A stretch of 50,714 bases of DNA from Pleurobrachia bachei (Eukaryota > Ctenophora > Tentaculata > Cydippida > Pleurobrachiidae), in the NCBI GenBank assembly GCA_000695325.1, contig AVPN01000040.1, positions 80,813 through 131,526 of the forward strand, written 5' to 3'. The notes below the pieces were generated by a model that saw nothing but the letters and a program-made list of their open reading frames with translations, was not told where the DNA came from and ran no database searches. Positions 30,963 through 41,664 of the stretch are shown piece by piece; within the stretch, counting starts at the first letter, position 1, and every line of letters begins with the position of its first letter. A program made the translations under genes and the position numbers.

Positions 30963-31099
30963 GTTGTTTTGTTCAGGGACTTGTTTCGTTCAGGGAGTTG
31001 TTTTGTTCAGGGAGTTGTTTTGTTGAGGGAGTTGTCTTGTTCAGGGAGTTGTTTCGTTGATCGTTCAGGGAGTTGTTTGGTTCAAGGACTTGTTTTGTT
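30963..31099 (-). repeat. About 21-bp minisatellite in the NDUFAF8 leader or promoter
   Basis: Repeated units of the type TTGTTTTGTTCAGGGAGTTG (plus strand), 6-7 copies, the first reaching to within a few bases of the NDUFAF8 ATG. Confidence 0.85.
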
Positions 31100-31498
31100 C
31101 AGTTGAACAGACTGTCGAGCAGGGAGGGGTTTCACTTTCCCATTAAATGGTGTTGCTTAGGAGTGCTATGAAATAGAGATTAGAGGTGTTAGGTCATGGA
31201 AGGAGAAATTACTAGTGTATTGTAAATATTAAACACACATAATTAGGAGGGTTAGAAAAATAATAATTGTAATTCGAATTACAACACAATGGAATAAGAA
31301 TAATAAATGTTCGCTATAAGATTTAATTGTAAAACTGTTGAATTAAAAACAATCACTATGCTCCGCTGCATCATGGGGCCCACCTACCCCCAACCAGACA
31401 GTCTCAGTGGAAGCACTGGGCACTATTTGAATCATTAAAAATCAGTTATAAAATCTCACTCCTTAGCTCTGTATTATACGGGAGTGAGTGAGCTTTAA
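31100..31498. other. AT-rich intergenic interval
   Basis: Between the 5' end of NDUFAF8 and the second SMC6 cassette. No gene or clear element seen. Confidence 0.4.
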
Positions 31499-31595
31499 AC
31501 CAATACACTGTTTTTATCATGAGAAGTCTTTGAATAACTTAATTTGTTTTGTGTTAAAATAGAATAACCAGGTTAAAACCATGAGGTTGCTAACG

Positions 31596-32728
31596 CTAAA
31601 ACCGTGTGGGTGCGTCCAGCTGTAGGATTTTCATCCCAACTTTGTCTTCCTCCTTTACAGTCGAAAGGTTCTGTGGTGTTAGGAGAATGAACTGACTCTT
31701 GTGAATGTTACTGCTCTTACTGTATTCTATCAGCATTTTCATTGTTATCCGTCGGTTAAACAAGTCCTGCAGAGAAAGGGTGTTAGAGGGAGAAATGGAC
31801 GGCTGGAGTGAAAACGTCATGTGTTTTTACACAGATCAGCAGATAATTTGGTAAGCAGCAACAGAAGAGCAAATGACTCATACTACTTACCATGAATACA
31901 TCGAATTCATCAAGGCACCGGAACGGGCTCTCCATTAAACACCAGAGGCTACATATGAAACACACGGTAGAGAAGGAACGCTCTCCCCCTGATAGTGATT
32001 TAACATCATGGGTCTTCCTATTGGGCATGTTGAGCTGCATGTTGAGTTCCCCGTTTTTATGGTCAACCTAGAAAATAGGAAAAGTGAAATTAGGGCTACA
32101 AGAGCAGTGAAAGTTTTTTAGAGTGGGGTGCGATGAGAATGGGGTCACCATTCTCGGGGACTTGTGTGGCCCGCGCTCTGTGATGGTTCGGTAGATCAAG
32201 GATAAAAAGGGGCATATGCGCATAGGATAAAAAGGGGTATAGAAATGAAGTAGCGAAATGTGCTTACCTTAATCTGCCCTGAGTAGCCTCTCTGGCTAAG
32301 ATTCATTGAGAAGAGAATACTCAATCTATAAGAAATCTCCTTCCTCATTATAAAATAATGCTTTTCCCTGTCCGCCTGGGCGGATTTCAGCTCCTGAGCT
32401 AGCTCATTAATTTTCTTTATAGCACTCTTCTTTCTCAGGTACTTTGATTTGATCTCTTCCAGCCTGTGATTGAAGTAGGAAATTAGAACTGTTACATTGA
32501 CGATTGGAGACAAAACAATTACTGAGGTATGATTCATAAAACCATATCCTAGATAGACCCCCCACGATAACGCGTTAACTCACTGATTGGCGAGGGCGTC
32601 GATTTCACTTTGGGAGATGCTGCTCTTGTTTGCCTGTTGTTCAAGGTTCCGAATTATCTTCTCAACCTGTATAGGCTTCTTACGTGTCTCGATTCTAGGG
32701 CAACACTGTAGTGCCATCGCCGTTCCGT
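31596..32728 (-). pseudogene. Second SMC6 C-terminal cassette (last four exons duplicated)
   Basis: Exons 32584..32728, 32268..32463, 31891..32067 and 31596..31766 have exactly the lengths (145, 196, 177, 171) and phases of the proximal cassette. They keep the ABC signature [11 protein letters not shown] and Walker [10 protein letters not shown]. Protein differences are few. Because the upstream phase matches, it could serve as an alternative 3' end of SMC6. It has no promoter or first exons of its own. Marked as pseudogene only because the proximal cassette is nearer; alternative use is possible. Confidence 0.75.
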
Positions 32729-33272
32729 CTGAAACATGTTATAGGATAATTTGGAGATGAACTACGCCTAACGAACGGCCATCATGTCGACAGTCTCTCG
32801 CCCCCTGGACCCTGGTTGTACTAAAATTACTTCAGACTTTGGATACTGATGCACTTCTCGACTATCTATATCCGTCACTTGGCTCTCTCCTTTAACCTCT
32901 TTTCCTTTCCCCCTCTCTACCTCTTTAGCCTTTATTTTCCTCTCAACGCGGAATTTGATACGGAATTCGATACGGCAGGTGGCTGGTAGTGGAAGTGGGG
33001 AAATTACAAATAGCGTGCTGAGTGGTATCGTATATCAGTTGTTTACAGCCATTATAATTCCGTTACACTAGCTCTCCTTGCTTTGCTCTACCCTCACACT
33101 TTAGAGTTGTTTACAAAGTTTCCCTCACTTGTCAGTTTGCGATGCCCCCCCCCCCGGTCTTCGACACCAACTGTAGAGAAAATATCAAGTGCCTCTTGGG
33201 CTCTAGAATAATTAACCTTGCTAACGAGATACTATAACTCCCCACATATATTCTAGATCACAACGAATCACA

Positions 33273-33560
33273 ATGAATGCGCTCAACAACATCGACACGA
33301 AACAAGGCGGATTGGGCTGTGTCGGCTTTGTCCTTGGAATACACGTATTGGGATGTATCACGTGTCTTATATTTTGGGGCGGACAGGGACTCTCCTTTTA
33401 CCTCTTCAATGGTTATTGGGCCACCCCATCTATGGTGATCGTCCTAACTGGTGCCATGCTTGCACTCTACCTTACGATCAAAGACGGAAGCAGCGGTGTA
33501 ATGAAAACGGCTCTTTTTCGTGCGGCTGCCGCGGCAACCAATACACTGTTTTTATCATGA
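33273..33560 (+). pseudogene. Truncated copy of the four-TM protein gene
   Basis: Nearly identical to the first 88 codons of the gene at 35402, then breaks at the duplication junction (33536) and stops after seven unrelated codons. It keeps the upstream sequence CTAGATCACAACGAATCACA seen before the intact copy. Confidence 0.85.
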
Positions 33561-33612
33561 GAAGTCTTTGAATAACTTAATTTGTTGCTTGTGTTAAAAT
33601 ATAATAACCAGG

Positions 33613-36600
33613 CTAAAACCGTGTGGGTGCGTCTAATTGTAGAATTTTCATCCCAACTTTGTCCTCCTCTTTTACAGTTGATAGGTTCTGTGGTGTTAGG
33701 AGAATGAACTGACTCTTGTGGATATTGCTACTCTTACTGTATTCTATCAGCATTTTCATTGTTATCCGTCGGTTAAACAAGTCCTGCAGAGAAAGGGTGT
33801 TAGAGGGAGAGAAGGGGAAGATAACATTATAGGAGCCGCTGGAGAGTGTATTTTTTACGTGAAAACGACATGTGACACATCAACAGATAAATGGGTTTGA
33901 ACAATTAATGATTCATACATTTTACTTACCATGAATACATCAAACTCATCAAGGCATCGGAAGGGGCTCTCCATTAGACACCAGAGACTACATATGAAAC
34001 ATACGGTGGAAAACGACCGCTCTCCTCCTGACAGTGACTTGACATCATGGGTCTTCCTATTCGGCATGTTGAGCTGCATATTGAGTTCCCCGTTCTTGTG
34101 ATCAACCTAGGGAAAGTGAGAGTAGGCTAGGAGGGCCACTGGACCTGTGGTCAACCTAGGGAAAAAGTGAGAGCAGGTTCAAATGAGGAGTGGGATCGGG
34201 AGTTAGAGTGGGGTATAAGGCCACGGTGACAATGCCCATGCTCGGGAATGGCATTGTATAGCTCACACCTGGGCTATGTGACAGTTCGATCAAGGATCTA
34301 ACAAGGATAAATAGGGACATAGAAATGCAGTAGCAAGATATAATGTGCTTACCTTAATCTGTCCTGAGTAGCCTCTCTGACTAAGATTCATAGAGAAGAG
34401 AATACTCAGTCGGTATGATATCTCCTTCCTCATGATAAAATAATGCTTTTCCCGGTCTGCCTGGGCGGATTTTAGCTCCTGGGCTAACTCATTAATTTTC
34501 TTTATGGCACTTTTCTTTCTCAGGTACTTTGATTTGATCTCTTCCAACCTGTGATTGAAGTAGGAAATAAGAACTGTTACCATACATTGGTGATTGGAGA
34601 CAAAACAATTACTGAGGTATGATTCATAAAACCATATCCCAGATAGACCCCCCACGATAACGCGTTAACTTACTGGTTGGCGAGGGCGTCTATTTCACTT
34701 TGGGAGATGCTACTCTTGTTCGCCTGTTGTTCAAGGTTGCGAATTATCTTCTCAACTTGGATGGGCTTCTTCCGTGTCTCGATTCTAGGGCAACACTGTA
34801 GTGCCATGGCCGTTCCGTCTGAAATATGTTATAGAATAATTTGCCGTTGACGTAACATGCTCCCTCCGGCATAGCTTCGCGACACCACCTAATGATGCAC
34901 TAAAATTACTTCAAATTTTGGATACACTTCTCAACTATCCGTCCCTGGTCTCTCTCCTTTTTTACTTTCGTCCTCTCTACCTCTTTAGCCTTCATTTGTA
35001 TCTCGATACGGAATTCAATACGGAATTCGATATGGAACTCGATACGGAGCGGTTTCGGTATGTACGCAGGTGGCTGGTAGTGGAAGTAGGGGGAATGACA
35101 AATAGCGTGGTATCAAATAACAGCCATTATAATTCCTTTGCACTAGCTCTCCTTGCTTTGCTCTACCCTCACTAGTCACTAGAGTTGGTAACAAATTTCC
35201 CTCACTTGTCGGTGTGCGATGTGCACCCAACCCGGAACCCCCCCCCCTCCCCGAAACGACCTGACTCAAGTATCAATGTGGAACTGGTCCGGTAGTCTAA
35301 ACAATATGTGAGGTGTCTTCGATACCAACTCTAGAGAAGAATAATAAACCTTACTAACGAGATACTAACTCCCCCTATATTCTAGATCACAACGAATCAC
35401 AATGAATGCGCTCAACAATATCGACACGAAACAAGGCGGATTGGGTTGTGTCGGCTTTGTTCTTGGGATACACGTATTGGGATGTATCACGTGTCTTATA
35501 TTTTGGGGCGGACAGGGACTCTCCTTTTACCTCTTCAATGGTTATTGGGCTACCCCATCTATGGTTATCGTCCTAACAGGTGCTATGCTGGCCCTCTACC
35601 TTACGATACAAGATGGAAGCAGCGGTGTAATGAAAACGGCTCTTTTTCGTGCGGCTGCCGCGGCATTTGTATTGCAGTTAGTGTTTGATATTTCTTTTAT
35701 GGCTGAGCTAGCATCACAAAGTGGGCAGTTAGATCTATGGGATACCGATTGGGGTGCCTCGCCTCAAGTATTCTGGGTTTATACAGTTATATCAGCACTC
35801 ATCATCCTTTACTCAACCGCTGCCCTGCTACTGAACATGAAGTTCGCTAACGATACCAGGAAGACGAGGACACTCCACCGTGTATTACAGTCGGACCCCG
35901 ATTTAGGGACACCCTCGTCGGGAGAAAGGCTCTGACTGTATTTTGTTTTGTTCAAACAGTTTCCCGCGGGGAAGGATCGGGTCGAACAAGTATTATTATA
36001 CTACAATTTATAGAACTTGATGGCGCATAGACTATTATAGAGACTTTATTTTCTGGGTTACACCAAGTGTAGTTATCCTCTAGACAGTTAAATATCTAGA
36101 TGCTGTATTTTCCACGGTAGCGTATTCTTATTGCTATCCTATGTTACTATTGATATTAGTTTTTAAAATGTCAAGTACTTTTTGTCTTTTCACAATAAAG
36201 GGCACCGACCTAAATCTTAACCAAGCCCCCTGATCCCCCGGCCCCCTATTTTCACATGTCCTAACCTTCGATTTGTTTCTTCTTTGCGATGAACTCATTC
36301 TCTGCCTTCGTCGTCTCAGCAACGATCTCCTTTTTCTTGTTCTTCAGTCTGTCTGCCTCTTGGCTGATCCTGTTTTATAGAGAAAGATAATTATGAGTCT
36401 GTCGGGTACTGTATATAATAGGGAATTAAAAACTGTAGAACATAGTTGGTGCTATTCTTACTTGTCCCTCTTTCTCTGAAGAGCTCCCATCTTTGTCCTC
36501 AACTCTTCCAGTTCCTGCATGATGGACCCATCTGTTTTAGTACTTTCCTCCCACCTCCTTCTAGCCTCTTGGTACGCTTCATCTAACTCAACTCTCTTTC

Positions 36601-39600
36601 CTTCCAGGGCTTCCTTCTTTTCAGCCAACTCTGCTAATTGAGTCTCGTAAACTATCACATCTTGTTGTAGGGCCGTGGCATCCATCATCGGGGCCTGAGC
36701 GGGGGGGAGGGGGGTGTTCGGGTCATTATTTATACTGTATTTAGGCACGCTGCGAGCGTTCGGCCGGTTCAGAAAGTGCAGTCTTTCCTATTTTGTGAGA
36801 CAAGCTGTATTGAGGAGCAAGAAAGTATGAAGATTGTATAAATTGAACTTACATCTTCCAAATTATCAAGTTCAATAGCTCTCTCATTCAGACTATTCAG
36901 CTCCCTCTTTATGCTGCTCTGCCTATTCCTGTTCCCCACTGCTTTGGTCCTGATCGCCTTTAGTTTACTATCCAGGGATGAATACTTTTGGTTGAGAATC
37001 TCCCTCTCACTGGCAATCCTTCTTCTTGCATCGGTCAGCTGTCTCAGTAGATCGGTTGTATCCACCTAGTGGGCAGCAGAGTTTCAGTCAGGATTCACGA
37101 GTTAGGGATGAAGAATTGGGGTTTCAAAATGGCAGTGAACTAAATCAGGGTCCGACCAAAACAACCAATCAGAACTCGTTATTTAGGTCACGTGACTGGG
37201 TATCAGCCAATCAGAGACCAGTATTTCCTGATTCGGTACAAAACATTATTTCAGGAATGTAGTACATGTAACTCACATTGAGCATCTTGGCGGTTTGTCT
37301 GCTGAGATCGTTAGAGTAGACACCCCGGGGCTTAACATCATCTCCACTAAGAGTCCATGCACTCATAACATTACGAGGAGCATGTCCCACTATCAACCCT
37401 CTCGCTTCTTCGCTGTTTTCAATCAGTAACACCTGCTCCATGGTAGTCTGGAAACAAGGGGCGGGGGTTCAAAACAGGGGGCGGGGGATTAAGAAGCAGT
37501 ATAGAAAAACATAATTTGGCATTGATCTAGCTAATAGTGATCCAAACGTAAGTCCGAACCATCTATTCTGAACCACATCACCCACCACCGTAAAAGTTAA
37601 CTCACCAGTTCAACTAGGGCATTGCAGATCATGTTGTCAGACACTTCCAGCATGTCATACATGGTGGGGTGGTTTACATTCTGTGGCCTGTTTCTACTGA
37701 TATCATACGTCCCATCTCTGACAGGGTGGTTAGTTGTTAGTAGGGTGGTTAGTAGGGTGGTTAGTAGTATTGTCTGGGGGACATGAATTATGGTACTCGG
37801 TAGTTGATAAGTAGATGAGGTTCGTCAAAAAATAGGTCCATATATTTGGAGTTTATACTGGAGTTTATAGATAAAAAAACAAGACATCATCTTCCCACCT
37901 GAACTTCATCATAGTGATATTGGGTAAGTTTTCTTTACAACAGCTCCTGTAAATCTGAGTAAAAACCCCTTTATCGTGACTATCGTGTATCACCCAGTTG
38001 TGAAGATGACCCTTGATAGCACTCTCAATTACTGTCGTCCACTTCGCATCTTTTACACGGATATGTAAACCTGGATAGGGAGAGAGGGAATTGGGTTAGG
38101 GAGAGAGGGAGTTGGGTTAGGGAGAGGGAGTTGGAGTTGGAGAGATGGAGTTTGGTTAGGGATAGAGAAAGGCACGTACCAGACTGAGATGCTGGTACAA
38201 TCGTTTCTATTATTTGGAAACATGGTCATATAATTTATTAATTTACCAAATGGACCCCGAGGTTTCTGGTGGAACCGCCCCTGTCTAGCGGCCTCGTCCA
38301 CTTTCTTAATGAGATGATCCATGTAGGTTCCAAACACCTGAACTCTGGATCTCTGACCGGACTGGCAGGTCCTCATCTGGTCTCCAATCTTCCTATCTCT
38401 CTCTTGGTTAGTCTCTAGGTCGTCACTAAAGAAAGGATTGTACTTATTATAAAACTCTCACTATCACAATAAAAACATGGCAACAGGAGCATCCTCTTAG
38501 CTTTGTAATCTCTATTTGACATTGTAAAAAAGGAAAGTGGACTTATATCGTAAAATCGCAACATTGTTCTAACCCGCCTTTACTCAGATAGAGAAAGGGC
38601 CAAACAACAACACCGCAACATACGTTATTTGTTTGAGTTCCTCGCTCAGTTGTAACCTCTCGTGCTCATATCTAGAGATTTCACTGGATACACTCTGTAA
38701 CTCTTCAGTGAGAGTCTCCACCTTCTGTCTGCAGTCCGTCAGTTCGGACTCTCGTTGGGCCCTCTCCGCCTCAACGTTCCTTTTTCTGTTGCTGAAAGGG
38801 AGAGTACGGGTCAATTTCCTGATCCTGGGATAATGTTTGTTTACTGTTTGTGAGATTTAAATTGAGATGCAAATGATACTAAAAAGTAATGAATAGCCAT
38901 CAAATCGTGCTATGTGTTTAACTTTAACTGTCTCTAATACCTTTCCTCCATGTCTCGGATCTTGTTCTCGATTTGTCTTTTGTCCTGTGTTATGTCCCTC
39001 GCTGACGTCTTGATGTTTGCTATCTCCTTCATAACATTCGCCACCTAGACACAAATAATTGTTATTTCTAGAGAGGGGCTTTAGTTTGATGAAATACAGT
39101 ACGAATTCTATTTGTTGGTAGCTGCCCCAAAAAGTACTCACCTCTCTCTTCTTCGCCTGTACCATACACTTCAAAGACTCGCTATCAGACTGCAGACTTC
39201 CGTACTTATCACTCGCTGTTTCTATCTCACTCTCCAGTTTCTTGATCTGACTGTCAACTGCCCGAACTTCAGAGTTTTTTGCAGTCACTTTCCGATCGAA
39301 ATCAGGGGCTTTCTCAGTTTTTAGGGAGGTTATGTACTTTTCCAGTGGCTCTGCTTCCTGCTCCAATGCAATTACCTAACAAGAGGGAAGTGATATACAT
39401 CCGCTGAGTCTCTTGACACCGTCATAAAAAAAGGTTTGAACTATTCAATACATCCGAGAAACATACAAAACTAGAAACTGAAAGGAAACTACCACCGGTA
39501 AATCAAACCAAATACTTAGTTGTTTTACTTCGTCGTGGTAAATTAAATTAAAATTAATTAATAATTAAACTAAATTCACCTTGCTCCACACTAGTTCATC

Positions 39601-40920
39601 TTTGGCTGCACTGATTTTATCCCGGAGTCCTTGAAGAAGGTTTGCTTCTGCATACTTGCTCTTGGTCGAGAAAAACTTAGCCCTCATTTCCGGTAGACTT
39701 GCTTCTTTCCTCCGTATTGTGCTGTTGAGGGTCACTACTCTGTTGTCAATCTCCTAAATGATGAGGTGATGTTAACATAGCAACTACAAAAAATCTCCTA
39801 ATAAGGAATTGATTACCATGCCATCTAAAAATCAACTTTACTTGGTAGTCGTTAATCATTGTTTCAAGGTGAGTTGATTGAAGGAAGAACTTGTATTTGT
39901 CTGAGGGTTCCTTAGTCGCAAGAAACTTCTTGCTCATTTCTTGGTTAAGGATACTGATTGGGTTGGTAACCTGAGGGGTAAATTTGGGTCAATTAACAGA
40001 TTCTGGAAAATAAATATCAGCTATAAAATAACTTGATTTATGCCACAGTTCCCAGACAGGAATTTGTCTGTATCAATGCAGCCTAATAATACAGTGTGTT
40101 ACACATACTTCTCTGGCTAGACTGTGTAAAGATATGGTTAGAACATGTCAAATAAATACCTGTATGTTGTAATGGCTAAGGAGGAGTTGTAACTGGTTGT
40201 GAGTACTTGAAATAACCTTCCCGGTGTGGGATTTCAACTTGTAGTAACTTTGTGCCTTGGCAATCTTTCTCTCTACAGTTACCGTATCACCATAATCCTG
40301 TAAATGTATAATTTTATAATCAGTGAGAGAATAATTTGCCTAGCTAGACTGTGCTTCGTGCGCCCCGCCCTCAAAACACAAATGTAAAGGAGGGTTAGAA
40401 CATAACAAAGCACAATACCGGTACCGGCTACAAATTATCTAAGAAGATTGATCTCTAACCTCATAATTCCAAGCTGATTGCTTATCATTCGTGTTACAAA
40501 GGGTAACAGTCACTTTGGCGTAGGTGGATCCCTGTTTGATAAACTCTGTGATATTGGCACCTCTGTTTGTAGCGTTACTCTTACCACCTAGCCCTATCAG
40601 CAGCGCCATCAGGATAGCTGATTTACCACCTGAGACAAGGTTAAGACGTTACCATTCTGGATGAAATTTAACCGGGAAAATAATACGGGAATGTTTGGAA
40701 AACTAATCAAAACTCTGTTTAACTTACTCCCGTTTCGGCCAACAATAAATGTTATCGAAGGAGCTAGTTCCACCTCAAAGTATTCGTGACACATGAAGTT
40801 CTCAAGTTCAATCTTCATAATACTGCCAGGCACATGACGTGGCTCTGCTAAAGAATCGGTAATCTTCTTCTTTTTTGACGAGCCGCTAGGACCGTCGGGT
40901 GATCGTTTGACTTTCGACAT
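33613..40920 (-). CDS. SMC6: Structural maintenance of chromosomes protein 6
   Basis: Nuclear SMC5/6 complex ATPase for recombination repair, replication-fork stability and silencing of extrachromosomal DNA. Nineteen exons (40728..40920, 40460..40629, 40160..40297, 39842..39970, 39580..39753, 39142..39375, 38941..39044, 38624..38791, 38247..38425, 37899..38070, 37606..37717, 37277..37447, 36853..37065, 36462..36694, 36266..36369, 34674..34818, 34353..34548, 33930..34106, 33613..33783) close in phase to 1060 residues (human 1091). N-terminal [13 protein letters not shown] and Walker A GRNGSGKS split across exons 1-2; NQEMSKKFL; coiled coils; hinge region around [20 protein letters not shown] and [14 protein letters not shown]; second coiled coil; C-terminal signature [11 protein letters not shown] and Walker [10 protein letters not shown], ending [11 protein letters not shown]. 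The ATG at 40920 is used; an in-frame ATG lies at 40935. Intron 15 hosts the four-TM gene antisense. Confidence 0.95.
35402..35935 (+). CDS. Unrecognised four-transmembrane protein
   Basis: Intronless 177-residue frame. Hydrophobic segments at about residues 15-36, 48-70, 84-108 and 126-150, then a basic cytoplasmic-type tail rich in Arg, Asp and Ser ([12 protein letters not shown]). No signal peptide beyond the first helix; no tetraspanin CCG or claudin WGLW motif seen, so the family is unknown. Membrane protein by composition. It lies in SMC6 intron 15 on the opposite strand. A tandem copy truncated in the third helix lies at 33273. The start is the first Met, preceded by the conserved CACAACGAATCACA in both copies. 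Confidence 0.7.
   Translation: MNALNNIDTKQGGLGCVGFVLGIHVLGCITCLIFWGGQGLSFYLFNGYWATPSMVIVLTGAMLALYLTIQDGSSGVMKTALFRAAAAAFVLQLVFDISFMAELASQSGQLDLWDTDWGASPQVFWVYTVISALIILYSTAALLLNMKFANDTRKTRTLHRVLQSDPDLGTPSSGERL
38088..38165. repeat. GGGAGAGAGGGAGTTGGGTTA short tandem repeat
   Basis: Four degenerate units just inside the SMC6 intron after exon 10. Confidence 0.7.
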
Positions 40921-40935
40921 TTTCTGAAGTTTCAC

Positions 40936-41664
40936 TCAGACATGGCACTAATGGGAAAATATGGTATTATCTTCATTCCACGCATTTGATTTCTACACAG
41001 TGAGAGACAAGCTTTGGGCAAGAAATGAAACAGAGACGAATTTCAACGACAGTTTCAAAAAAGTGAAACCGCGACCGTGAAACAAAAATTTTGAAAGTGT
41101 GGAATTCAAATTCACGCGCGCACGAACTTTTGCTTTAATGCGCGTTTTTTATTTGCGCGCCACAAGATTTGATACCCAAATTTCCCCATTTTTCCATATA
41201 TCCATAATAAATTATGCCGCTCAAAACCAATTTAAACAAATTGAAGTATCTTCATACAAATAAAAATTCATCTGAACATGCATAGAAACATTTCACTTTA
41301 CAAAAAAACAGATGAATCACTCTCAGCTTTGTACAATATTGTACATGAGACCCATGCACAGGCTTTGGTGCAGACTCTCTCAGCTTGTTATGTTCTAACC
41401 TCCTTTCACGCGTGAGCTGTAGTCATAACTTGGCAACTCTCAGCTTAGTTGAGATGATTCTCCAGGTAATAAATGCTGCAACAACCGTCATCAAACTGAT
41501 CTACAAGACGTGTACCATATAATACATCACTCTCACAAAAAGAACACAAAATTCGTAAAATAAAAATCCCAATCACAGTTCAATTCTCTCCACTCCTCAA
41601 AAAAGTCCAGACAATGACAAACTAGCACCGTGTCTAGCATTACATAGTGTGACAGCTGTATTCC
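40936..41664. other. Intergenic: SMC6 promoter side and receptor 3' flank
   Basis: AT-rich with a GCGC-rich patch (41110-41165, TTTGCGCGCC). No gene seen. SMC6 starts here and the receptor's 3' end enters from the right on the same strand. Confidence 0.4.

Larger units (their letters stand above)
31499..35665. repeat. Tandem duplication covering the SMC6 3' end and the four-TM gene
   Basis: Copy 1 is 31499..33536 and copy 2 is 33537..about 35665. Exons are highly similar and introns diverged. The junction at 33536/33537 truncates the first four-TM gene copy. Confidence 0.9.
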
